64,000 nt of DNA from the NCBI RefSeq assembly GCF_026627925.1, contig NZ_JAPNLE010000001.1, forward strand, positions 186,001 through 250,000, read 5' to 3'. The translations under genes and the position numbers were made by a program. The notes beneath the pieces are model-generated. The model saw only the letters and a program-made list of their open reading frames with translations, did no database searches and was not told the origin of the DNA. Origin of the DNA: Cupriavidus sp. D39. Lineage in GTDB: Bacteria > Pseudomonadota > Gammaproteobacteria > Burkholderiales > Burkholderiaceae. Each line of letters opens with the position of its first letter. The stretch's first letter is position 1. This document shows, piece after piece, positions 18,668-27,648 of the stretch.

Positions 18668-19112
18668 GCGAAAGGGCTTCGCTATACCATGAACACCTTC
18701 CTGGACGCGATGTAGAAGTTCATTCCGATGCCTTATTTCGTCGCAATTGAGGAGAGCATAATCTGCGCGAAAGAGTGGCTCTCATAGCGAATTAACGCAG
18801 AGGTTGGAGGGGCGCACCCGCTCTCCTTGAAGGCCTACGCACTTCATTGCGTGGGCCGCATTTCCCTAGTGGCCTTCCGCGCCCGTGCTCCTATCGACGC
18901 ACCTACGCCGGTGTGCACCAGCAGCCCCAATCCACCTCAATGCGTATCTCCTGCCGATCGAATCATCTCGTGCAACCATCTACAGTTATCAGAACTACTA
19001 TGTGAACGCGAGACATCATTGCTCGCTAGCTTGCTAAATGTCCATAGATCGCTTCTCTGAGAATCCGTCGATAAACTAATCTTTGACGGTCACTACTCTG
19101 TGCGCATCGCGG
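18668..19112. other. Intergenic region, nothing recognised
   Basis: I see no convincing gene, RNA or repeat in this 445-bp stretch between the truncated flavoenzyme and the IS3-type remnant. Confidence 0.5.
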
Positions 19113-19770
19113 TCATTCTCCATCGGATTGTCGACCACTCGCAGAACCAGGGAGATCGTCAGAATTACCAGTTAGGAATATCTGCGGCCCAGCGCTGCGC
19201 ACTCCAAGTCCACTCGCCCTTATCCAGCTCCATGCTCTGTGCCAGCAGGGCTGGTGGCTTTGTCCTGATGTCGTTGATTTGGCATGCTCCGTATCTTCGG
19301 CCACAGCGGCGCCGATACGAGGTAGATCCCTTCATCCGCCGGCTTCGGCACGATCTGGTGCGGCGTCAGGCTGGCGTAGCCAGGCTGATTTTCCGCCGTC
19401 AGCAACGCCTGCCGTTCCACTTCCCTGAGTTTGTTGGTGCGCGCACTGCAACGCACCTCTGGCCTCCTATCTGCCCGCCAGTGCCGCATAGCCCACCCGG
19501 CCAAACCGGGCACCTCGCGGGCCAACTCCTGGCGCGCCCCTGCGCTCACTGTTTCATCGATCAACAATCAACAGTATGGCGAAGCGACACATGGGCGATC
19601 ATCCTTACTCGTCCCGTCCCCAGGTCGCTACGGCATCTTTGCAGTACCTGCAGCACTGGCGTTTCCGCCAGCGTCGCATTCTTGCCCGTCTGCGTTCCTG
19701 GCGGCTGTGGCGCCTCCCCTTTCAAGGGCCAACAGTTATCAATAGATAAGTTACTTGCAAGCCGAGCCAC
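19113..19770 (-). pseudogene. Degenerate IS3-family transposase remnant
   Basis: Minus-strand frames contain decayed IS3-type orfA/orfB motifs: KNATLAETPVLQVLQ, then LRADRRPEV-like basic stretch, NKLREVERQALLTAENQPGY, and SLTPHQIVPKPADEGIYL, which resembles the common 'ppgqIVPrLADkGiYlASE' segment. The pieces sit in different frames and the catalytic DDE part is not found. It is a non-functional relic. Confidence 0.5.
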
Positions 19771-19934
19771 GACGTCATATTATTGATCGATCGATTGATA
19801 GAATCCTGCCATATCCGACTGTCGGACGATCGAGATGCACTCGCCGCGCGCCTGCGAGATCGTCGCTGCACCGAAAACAGCGGGTACGACGAAGTTGAAC
19901 AATCCGGAGAACATGTTCGTATAACACCGAAAGC

Positions 19935-20824
19935 AAGACAACGTTACTTATCATAGGATCAACAGTTAAATTCGGACAACGCGTTGTGGAGGCGCTTGAG
20001 CCCAATCCAAGCGTGCACGTGCGGGCGACATCGCGCCGCAAAGAGCAGGTTCGCCACCTGCGAGACTTAGGCAAGGACGCAGTTTATCTTGATCTTGACG
20101 ATCCGCAGTCCTTTGGAGTTGCTCTAGCCGGCATTGATCGCCTGATGATTATCAATGGGTACTCCGTCGCCATGCTTACCCAGACCAAGACTCTGGTAGA
20201 TGCCGCCAGGAAAGCCGGTGTTAGCCACATTGTGCATCTGGGAATTTACGGCGAATGGGACTCTACAGATCCTCACTTCACTTGGCACAATTAGTCGAGA
20301 CGTATATCGAGGCCAGCGGCATTGCGTGGACACATCTGCATCCGAACATGTTCATGGAGAACATGCTGACTCTCTTTGCACCGCGCGCTGACACGATAAC
20401 CGTCTATTGGGGCACTGAGCGTACTGGCTGGGTTGCACTAGATGACCTCGCCGACGTGGCCGCGAAGGTGCTAACGGACGGACCCGCGAAGCACGGTGGA
20501 CAGGATTACTGGATGAGCACGGAAGCGGCAAACGGTCCGGCGATTGCTGCAATCATCGGAAAGGTTACCGGCCGCGATATTCGTGCGGCGATCAAGAGGC
20601 CCGAGGATTTCAAGCAACTGTTCCTGTCGGGCAGCATCGAGGTCGAATCTTGGTATGCAGAAGGTGCAGTCGAGTTCGTCTGCCAGGTATATGACGGGCG
20701 CATGGGTTATATCGGTGGCGTCCGAGATGACGTTCCCTATGTTCTTGGTCGGCAGGCAAAGTCGTTCCCCGAATGGGCTGAGGAGAATCGCGAGGCGCTT
20801 GTGGCCGCCGCCAGCTCCAGTTGA
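19935..20824 (+). pseudogene. NmrA-like NAD(P)-binding oxidoreductase, broken
   Basis: The translated sequence has an N-terminal Rossmann strand (TTLLIIGSTVKFGQRVVEAL), the NmrA-like middle (HLRDLGKDAVYLDLDDPQSF) and, in a second frame, the C-terminal half (LVETYIEASGIAWTHLHPNM to the end). The frame changes at about 20285-20292. The expected start position has AAG (19935) instead of ATG, and no upstream start is in frame. Proteins of this family bind NAD(P) and act as redox sensors or as SDR-type reductases. Two independent lesions suggest genuine decay. The neighbouring AraC gene may once have regulated it. Confidence 0.75.
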
Positions 20825-20887
20825 GCGGTCACGATCGCGCATAACACTGGCCGTCGCGACGACCTCTCCCTCTACGAGCGTGAATAG

Positions 20888-21760
20888 ATGCGGTACGAAA
20901 CAAACGCGTTCTTCTCGGATGAACTATCGAGACACAAGCCGCTATGGGCCGATGTCGACGCTACGCTCATCAAAGTCGATCCCGGCCGGCCAGTGGAAGG
21001 TCGGCTAGCAGGCGATCGCCACCATGTCGTGGTGCACCTACGTTTGGGAAACTCGATAGCCTCATCAAATTTTTCTCAGTATATCGGCACCCTTAGGTCC
21101 GGCGATGTCACATTCTTTCCCGCCAATCTTCACGCACTCCTTGTCCTTGCGCCCCATAGCGGCGTGGACGCCGTCGTTCTATCTGTCTCCACTAGGCTTT
21201 CGTCACGGAGCGGACTCGGCGATGGGCTCGAACTTCCAGCTACACCGTTTTCGTGCGGCCGAGACAAGTTTCTCCGACATTCGGCGGAGACCCTGCTCCT
21301 CTATACGGATGGAGATGAAGGGGAAAGTCGCCGCGCGGCCGCCGAAGCGGTTGCACTGGCAGCCATGCATCATGTCGGCTACCTGTGGCGAAAAACTCCA
21401 TTCGCGTTCGAAAGGAACTGCGGCGCCAACGAGCCGCCGAGCCACCATCGCTACTCGGCGGTGTTGCAGTATATTGAGGCAAACCTCGACTCCCCTATCA
21501 CCATTGGCGAGCTCGCCAGCATTGTCGGGCTGAGCAGCTGCTACTTCTGCCGTGACTTCAAGGAATCCTTTGACGTCACGCCTCACAGGTTTCTATTGGA
21601 GCGCCGTATCTCGCGTGCCCGCGAACTCCTAATGGGGAGTCAACGTTCCATCACCGAGGTGGCGGTCGAGGTTGGTATTCCGAATTCGTCCTACTTTGCG
21701 TCAGTATTTAAGAGACTGGTGGGCGTCCCGCCCAGAATCTATCGACAGAACGGAAAATGA
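20888..21760 (+). CDS. AraC-family transcriptional regulator
   Basis: A 290-residue regulator. The C-terminal ~100 residues hold two helix-turn-helix motifs of the AraC/XylS type: ITIGELASIVGLSSCYFCRDFK and ITEVAVEVGIPNSSYFASVF followed by GVPPRIYRQ. The N-terminal part is an unassigned effector-binding region. It starts ~60 bp after the broken NmrA-like gene on the same strand and may have controlled that gene or the nearby flavoenzymes (inference). The frame is intact. Confidence 0.92.
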   Translation: MRYETNAFFSDELSRHKPLWADVDATLIKVDPGRPVEGRLAGDRHHVVVHLRLGNSIASSNFSQYIGTLRSGDVTFFPANLHALLVLAPHSGVDAVVLSVSTRLSSRSGLGDGLELPATPFSCGRDKFLRHSAETLLLYTDGDEGESRRAAAEAVALAAMHHVGYLWRKTPFAFERNCGANEPPSHHRYSAVLQYIEANLDSPITIGELASIVGLSSCYFCRDFKESFDVTPHRFLLERRISRARELLMGSQRSITEVAVEVGIPNSSYFASVFKRLVGVPPRIYRQNGK

Positions 21761-22224
21761 TCTCCTTGGACCACCTCCATTCACATCCGCCGCGCGCAAC
21801 CATTCTGCGACGTCGCGAAACCCTCGGAAACCCAGACGGCGTGCAGCACTCGTACCTAGCCACGCCTCCGGTTATGTGTTGACCCGGGCCAGGTACGTAT
21901 CGCAATCTTGTCTGCGACCGACAGCAAGAATTGAAAGGTATCTCGGTAGATAAATGCCTACAATAACAATTGGCTTGACCAGAAAGTTTTGAAGGGCGCC
22001 GGCCAGCATCTTCGAGGTGACCTAGCGCAACTCCCGACGGCGATAGCAAACGCAGTAGTTAATAGTGGCATCCGGGACTTCGCATCAAGCCCTGCCGCAA
22101 GGTGCGCCGCTCTGAGTCGTAGACGGTTGAGCAAAGGTCGAACCCATGCTCTTGTCGAAAGAGACCACAGCGTTCAGAACACAGATGTTGCTAGGGTCAT
22201 CCAAGCAGCCAGGGGAGAATTGCG
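21761..22224. other. Intergenic region, nothing recognised
   Basis: About 460 bp without a supportable gene between the AraC regulator and the large winged-helix regulator. It presumably contains the promoter for the latter. Confidence 0.5.
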
Positions 22225-25032
22225 ATGATCAGAGTCGGCCGACTTGAGATTTCGCTGAATGAAAGGCACATCTACTTCGAGGGAGAGTGTCAACGCATGG
22301 GATCCAGAGCGTTCGAAATTCTTGAACTTCTGATCGCAAACCGAGGTGAATTGGTCACGAAGGAACAGATATTCCGAACTGTCTGGCCCCACACTGCAGT
22401 CGAAGAGAACAACCTGCAAGTGCATATATCGGCGCTCAGGAAGGTGCTTGGCCCTGACAGATACCTGATTCGAACCGTTCCCGGGCGAGGATATCGGCTG
22501 GTAACCTCCGATGCTTGTGGGAACGCCGATTCCTCCTCGACGGAGTGGACGCCACCGCCGTTGCCAGCTATTCTCACCGCGAGCGTGGCCAGGCCGAACG
22601 CCTTAGCGCAGATTGGTCGTGCCCTCGCTGCGAATTCGCTTGTGACACTGGTTGGTCCAGGCGGCGTCGGAAAAACCCGCCTTGCGCTTGAAATTGCACA
22701 AGCGCAGGAAGCGGCACGCGCTCGGAGCGTATGGTTCATTTCACTCGAGCGCTACGGCTCTTCCTCCGGCGTAGTAGACATGCTAAACAAAGTCTCGCGT
22801 CTATCGATGATTGAACCCGATCGAAATGAGCCCTGCGGACCGTACTGCCCGGGGTCATTGATCGTCCTCGACAACTGTGAACACGTTGCCGCTGAGTCTG
22901 CGGCGATCTACGAATCCCTCGCCAGAGCGCGCCCCACCCTTCGCTTTCTGGCAACAAGCCGCGAACCCCTCAGTGCCAGCAGCGAACATCTCATTTGGGT
23001 ACCGCCGCTTGATGTGCCGGGTGCCGATGACAGCCTTGAGTTGATTGTCCGGTCGTCCGCCATTAGGCTCTTTCTAGCGCGCGTTCTCGCTCTCCAACCT
23101 GACTTCCCACAGGACGCCGATACGCTGAACATCGTGACGACGATCTGTAGGCGCTTGGACGGTGTTCCTCTTGCCATCGAACTCGCGGCAGCTCGGGCAG
23201 CGTCGCTCGGACTCGGGCAGGTTGCGGCGGAATTGGATGACCGCTTCAGCGCGTTAACAGGTGGCCCCCGCAGCGTATCAGCGCGGCACCAAACGCTCAA
23301 AGCATCGGTCGACTGGAGCTACGCCCTCTTACGCGAAACGGAGCGTAGAGTGTTGGAACGCCTAGCAGTCTTCGCGGGAAGCTTCAGTCTTGCCGCCGCG
23401 TGCGCGGTTGTCACTGGCGATGGGATTTCAGCTGACGCTGCTGCCGAAGCCGTTCTAGGGCTCCGCCTGAAATCCCTTCTCGTCTTGCAATCGATCGGAA
23501 CTGTGACGACATACTACATGTTCGAAACCGTCCGAGACTACGCTATGCAACGCCTTCGCGAGCAAGACGGTGGCATGCAATACGTAGCTAGACACGCAAG
23601 ATATCTCTGCACTTCTTTCGACGACATCTCTGAATACACCGATCGCAACACTTCCCCATCAAGCCTGCTGCAAAGTCACATTGACGACGTGCGACAGGCC
23701 CTTGATCGCTGCTTGTCCGGCGGAGACTGTGATGATGCCGGCCTTGCTCTAGCCTCAGCGGCTCTACCCTATTTCATTGAGTGCAGTCTGATCGCCGAAT
23801 GTGGCGTTCGCGCTCAACAAGCCCTTGACGTCTATGAGCGGCGGCATCTCAACAGTCCTGTCGTCAAGGCGAGGTTGTTGCTATCCTATGCATCCGCCTG
23901 CACCTTTGCGATAGGGCCCACGGCCAAGACGCGTTTCTACTGGGTAGAGGCGCTGGTGCTTGCAGACAAGCTGGGCGATCGGGAACTTGAAGAGCGTGCG
24001 CTAAGCGGCCTCTGGAATTGCGCGTTACAGGCTGGCAAACCATACGAGGCGCTGGCTATTGCGCTTCGGCTTTTCGCCCCTCAAAGACGAACCCGAGATC
24101 AACCGTATCGGTTCGTGCGGACGCCACTGATCGGTATTGCCTTGCATTTCTCGGGTGACCAGCGAAGCGCGAAAGACGAACTGGAGCAAGGCCTTTCCGA
24201 TTTCGATCCCACAGGACAAACCAGCTACACAGCGACGCGCCAATTAGACGGGATAGTCGCACTTGCCATGCTGGCGCGCGTACTCTGGTTACAGGGGGAA
24301 CGACACCGTGCTGGTGAAGTCGTTGCGCATGTCAATAGTTTGCTTTCGCCCTCCATCAGTGAAGCGGTCGTTTGCGCCGTGCTTGTGGAGGCGATAGTTC
24401 CACTCGCGCTGTTCGCGAACGACCATGTGTCCGCCAACAAGGCGCTCGAGCGCGTGAGCAGACTGAGGAGCATCTCCGAATTTCCGGTTTGGCATGCGTT
24501 AGCGCGCGTATTCGCGAACCAACTGTCCAGCCAGAGAGCAGGTGGCCACGGCGCGCTCGCGACGTATCGCAAGGCTGTTGAACAACTCGATGCAACCGGT
24601 TTTCGGGCACACATGAGCATGGCGGTGGGCGGACTCTCCGCGACGCTACTGCAAGTAGGACTTCTGGAGGAAGCCGACAGTCTTCTGACTGAGGCAATAA
24701 CGGAGGGCGACAAGGCGGGAAACCGGTGGTATCACAGCGAGTTGTATCGCCTTCGCGCCGAGGTCGCACTAAAGAGGATGGACGAACCTTCCGCGGAGGA
24801 CTACTTCGCCGACGCCATCGCTACAGCAAGAGAGCATAGCGCCGCTTGGCTTGAGCGGCGGGCCACGGCGGGCCTGGCAGATCTCTGGACGCGGCAGGGC
24901 CGTCATCGAGACGCGCAGGGGCTCCTGTCAACTCTCCCCGTTGCGGATAGCATTCTTCCTTGCCCCTTGTCATCCGTACACGTTCAGAATGCTTGGCACC
25001 CGGTCTCGAGCATAGAGCGCCCTTCCACCTGA
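22225..25032 (+). CDS. Winged-helix/ATPase transcriptional regulator with TPR-like C-terminus
   Basis: A 935-residue regulator. Residues 1-95 are an OmpR/PhoB-type winged helix (LISLNERHIYFEGE, NNLQVHISALRKVLG, RTVPGRGYRLV). Residues about 120-450 form a STAND/NB-ARC-like ATPase: Walker A GPGGVGKT at 144-151 and Walker B LIVLDN at 212-217, with the sensor-like ATSREPL and GVPLAIELAAARA motifs. The remaining ~450 residues are helical repeats of TPR character, a probable ligand-sensing platform. Such regulators couple ATP binding to gene activation. A GGGGAG ribosome site precedes the ATG. Targets are unknown; the flavoenzyme at 26024 lies downstream on the same strand. Confidence 0.88.
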   Translation: MIRVGRLEISLNERHIYFEGECQRMGSRAFEILELLIANRGELVTKEQIFRTVWPHTAVEENNLQVHISALRKVLGPDRYLIRTVPGRGYRLVTSDACGNADSSSTEWTPPPLPAILTASVARPNALAQIGRALAANSLVTLVGPGGVGKTRLALEIAQAQEAARARSVWFISLERYGSSSGVVDMLNKVSRLSMIEPDRNEPCGPYCPGSLIVLDNCEHVAAESAAIYESLARARPTLRFLATSREPLSASSEHLIWVPPLDVPGADDSLELIVRSSAIRLFLARVLALQPDFPQDADTLNIVTTICRRLDGVPLAIELAAARAASLGLGQVAAELDDRFSALTGGPRSVSARHQTLKASVDWSYALLRETERRVLERLAVFAGSFSLAAACAVVTGDGISADAAAEAVLGLRLKSLLVLQSIGTVTTYYMFETVRDYAMQRLREQDGGMQYVARHARYLCTSFDDISEYTDRNTSPSSLLQSHIDDVRQALDRCLSGGDCDDAGLALASAALPYFIECSLIAECGVRAQQALDVYERRHLNSPVVKARLLLSYASACTFAIGPTAKTRFYWVEALVLADKLGDRELEERALSGLWNCALQAGKPYEALAIALRLFAPQRRTRDQPYRFVRTPLIGIALHFSGDQRSAKDELEQGLSDFDPTGQTSYTATRQLDGIVALAMLARVLWLQGERHRAGEVVAHVNSLLSPSISEAVVCAVLVEAIVPLALFANDHVSANKALERVSRLRSISEFPVWHALARVFANQLSSQRAGGHGALATYRKAVEQLDATGFRAHMSMAVGGLSATLLQVGLLEEADSLLTEAITEGDKAGNRWYHSELYRLRAEVALKRMDEPSAEDYFADAIATAREHSAAWLERRATAGLADLWTRQGRHRDAQGLLSTLPVADSILPCPLSSVHVQNAWHPVSSIERPST

Positions 25033-26023
25033 GATTGTCCCCTTAAGAACAATTAAGCCGTCACCAGATACCATGCGGTTTGCGGGAGCTAGCCTGCATG
25101 GCAACGCGGCGGGCGTGCCCACATATCAACTCTGTGCGATGCTGGCACACGATCGCGATGGTACGCCTGGACTCATCAGCAACGGGTGCCGTAACTGGAA
25201 TTTCTACGCATGACCGATATGGCCAAAGCGTCCGTTCGGCAGTGGACCCACTAGCCTAATTGTCGCTGACTCAGCTCAGGCCGCTCTTCCGGGTACCGTT
25301 GGGGGATCTCCTTGAGAACCACAAACTGATGATCGCCACAGCACCCGCATCAATTATCAGTCTCGTGGCAGCATGTATCGCCACCCAGTTCGGAATCCTC
25401 TTGGCTCTGTATCTCCCCATCGGCTTCAGTTCTGTGGCGATAAAGCTCATCGCTCTCCTTGCGGCTCACCTTGCGGCGGTTGCATTGCGCGGCAGATTGT
25501 CGGCACAATCTTGGGTGGAGTGCTGCTCCGCAATCCGCTCTCCCGCCCGCACGCAAGCGTTACAACCGACCATATCGGATGGCATGCCGAATCTGACTCT
25601 GCGCCAGGCGTAATTTGCTGTACATGATAAGCACCGTTGATGCTAGCGTCGTTGGATCGGCAATTTTTCGTGGCCTGCTCGGGCACGGCGGATTGTCATC
25701 GGTTGCGTTGGTCGGCAGAGCTTTCCCCCACTTTGCACTTTCCCACTACGTGACTGTTGGACAACGTCTTTGAGTTTCATCCGTCCGACGAGGGATGCAG
25801 GAGATCGCCGCCGCGCACTAATAGTTCCTGGAAGGCGCGACGAGTCGTGGGCTCCCGTTTCATATCTCTTAACGTGCGCTACGGTTAGTCAACATTTAGA
25901 ATATCCCGAGAAGACAGAGTGATGGGCCAAGCTCGCGAGTGCCGCCTTACTTGACACGGGCTGTATCGCGCCGTTGTTACAGTCGTTTTCGCACGCGCAA
26001 GTCACTTGCTGCAAGGAGAAAGT
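25033..26023. other. Region with possible membrane-protein remnant
   Basis: No intact gene is supported. A plus-strand frame at 25260-25613 encodes two hydrophobic segments (APASIISLVAACIATQFGIL and LIALLAAHLAAVAL) and then turns into low-quality sequence, suggesting a decayed permease. A short frame at 25625-25774 is hydrophobic too. The ribosome site AAGGAG for the next gene is at about 26013-26018. Confidence 0.35.
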
Positions 26024-27160
26024 ATGTCCTCGCTACTCTCACCCCATCAGATGTATGACCTGGCTTTGCCCAACCGCGTAGTCATGGCACCGATGACGCG
26101 TTGCCGCGCGAAAGTCTCAGGGATTCCCAATCCCCTTATGACCGAGTACTACGAGCAACGGGCAACTGCCGGTCTCATCATCACGGAGGCAACAAATGTA
26201 AGTGCAATGTCTGCGGCGTTCGAGTTAGCACCCGGGATCTATACGAGCGAACAGGCGGAAGGGTGGCACACTATCGTAAATCGAGTTCACGCTGCTGGCG
26301 GTCGCATATACATGCAACTATGGCACGGGGGTCGGGTGAGTTCCCTTACGCTACTAGATGGCCAGGCACCGCTATCGCCATCTGGCGTGAACGACGACCT
26401 GGAACATCTGCAGGTCTGGGCACAATTGCAGAACGGGCACTACACAAAGATACACGCCACGCCATCGCGCGCAATGACGGTCAATGAGATCCACGAAGCG
26501 GTTGCCTGCTTCAAGCTTGGCGCGAAGCGAGCGCGAGCCGCGGGCTTTGATGGAGTCGAGATCCACGCTGCGAACGGCTACCTCCCTCACCAGTTTCTCT
26601 CGCCGGTGATCAACACGCGCGGCGACGATTATGGTGGATCTGTCGAGAATCGGGCTCGTTTTCTACAAGAGATTCTTGCACAAGTGAGCGACGTCATGCC
26701 CATGAACAACGTCGGCGTACGCATTTCGCCCTTCGCGCTCTACAACAACGTGCGCGATCCGGACCCCACGACCACCTACCGCTTTGTCGCGCGCATGCTT
26801 CAGGATTTTGGCGTCGCCTACATCCACGCTGCCGATACCAACGGTTGGCTTGGGAAGCCAGACCTAACGCAAATCATCGAAATCGTTAGAAGCGGTTTCG
26901 AGGGTACGCTGATGGTCAACGGAGGGATTAGCACGGAGCAAGGGGAGACCCTAATCACGAATGGCATCGTCGATCTTGTCGCATTCGCGAGAGCATATAT
27001 TGCGAACCCTGACCTCGTCGACCGCATTGCCCATCGTGAGCCGCAGAGTTCGGCAAGACCTTTCGGATGGTACGGCGGTGACGCGGCAGGTTACACGGAC
27101 TACCCGACCTACGCGGCGGAGAAGTCCACGCCAGGTGGCCTCGAGGCAGATCAGTTCTGA
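26024..27160 (+). CDS. Old yellow enzyme family alkene reductase
   Basis: A flavoprotein of about 378 residues that uses NAD(P)H to reduce electrophilic C=C bonds (enones, nitro compounds, maleimides). Motifs in order: NRVVMAPMTRCRA, PGIYTSEQAEGWHTI, MQLWHGGR, the substrate-binding HAANGYL with the Tyr proton donor, QFLSPVINTRGDDYGGSVEN, and AFARAYIANPDL. Start at 26024 is preceded by CAAGGAG; an upstream ATG at 26006 lacks a ribosome site. Related enzymes are often induced by the electrophiles they reduce. It follows the large winged-helix regulator. Confidence 0.93.
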   Translation: MSSLLSPHQMYDLALPNRVVMAPMTRCRAKVSGIPNPLMTEYYEQRATAGLIITEATNVSAMSAAFELAPGIYTSEQAEGWHTIVNRVHAAGGRIYMQLWHGGRVSSLTLLDGQAPLSPSGVNDDLEHLQVWAQLQNGHYTKIHATPSRAMTVNEIHEAVACFKLGAKRARAAGFDGVEIHAANGYLPHQFLSPVINTRGDDYGGSVENRARFLQEILAQVSDVMPMNNVGVRISPFALYNNVRDPDPTTTYRFVARMLQDFGVAYIHAADTNGWLGKPDLTQIIEIVRSGFEGTLMVNGGISTEQGETLITNGIVDLVAFARAYIANPDLVDRIAHREPQSSARPFGWYGGDAAGYTDYPTYAAEKSTPGGLEADQF

Positions 27161-27259
27161 GTTTCTACTGCATTCGTCCTTATCTGTAGTGTGCAGAATC
27201 AAGTGCGGTGTTTTCAGCGAGACGTTTGATGGACCGTAAGCCATACCTTTATACATAAG

Positions 27260-27648
27260 TCAGCCGAGCCCCTCACGTAGCGCGCGCAGTGTTTCAGCAG
27301 CGGCGAGTACCCGATCGAGTCCGCGCCAGATTGTCTTGGCGCCGGGTTCGCCGTCGCCCTTGCGAGCGAGGAAGCCGCCGATTTGCGCAATCAGCCGCAC
27401 GACCTCATTCACGGTAGGCGGTGTCGCCGGCATCTTCTTTTTGGCCAGCAGATACGCACCACGAATTTCGTCTGGATCGAAGAACAAAGAGGCGTCCAGC
27501 TCGGGGCAGGTCCGGCCTTTGCGCATCAGATAAGTCACGCGCCATGCAACCACCAGGAACAAGGCCAGGGCGCGCTCAATCCGGTCAACGGCGGCCAACT
27601 GCAAGGACTCCACTTCGCAACCGTTCTTGAGCACATGGAAATAGATTT
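27260..27648 (-). pseudogene. IS4-family transposase A, 3' exon (after group II intron)
   Basis: This encodes the last ~129 residues of an IS4-type transposase, beginning with the two final bases of the catalytic Glu codon and IYFHVLKNGCEVESLQL, which supplies the Lys of the Y-R-E-K signature. It continues with the helical tail ending ALREGLG. The matching 5' exon lies at 29624-30578. The two exons join in frame when the 1975-bp group II intron between them is removed. Confidence 0.85.
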
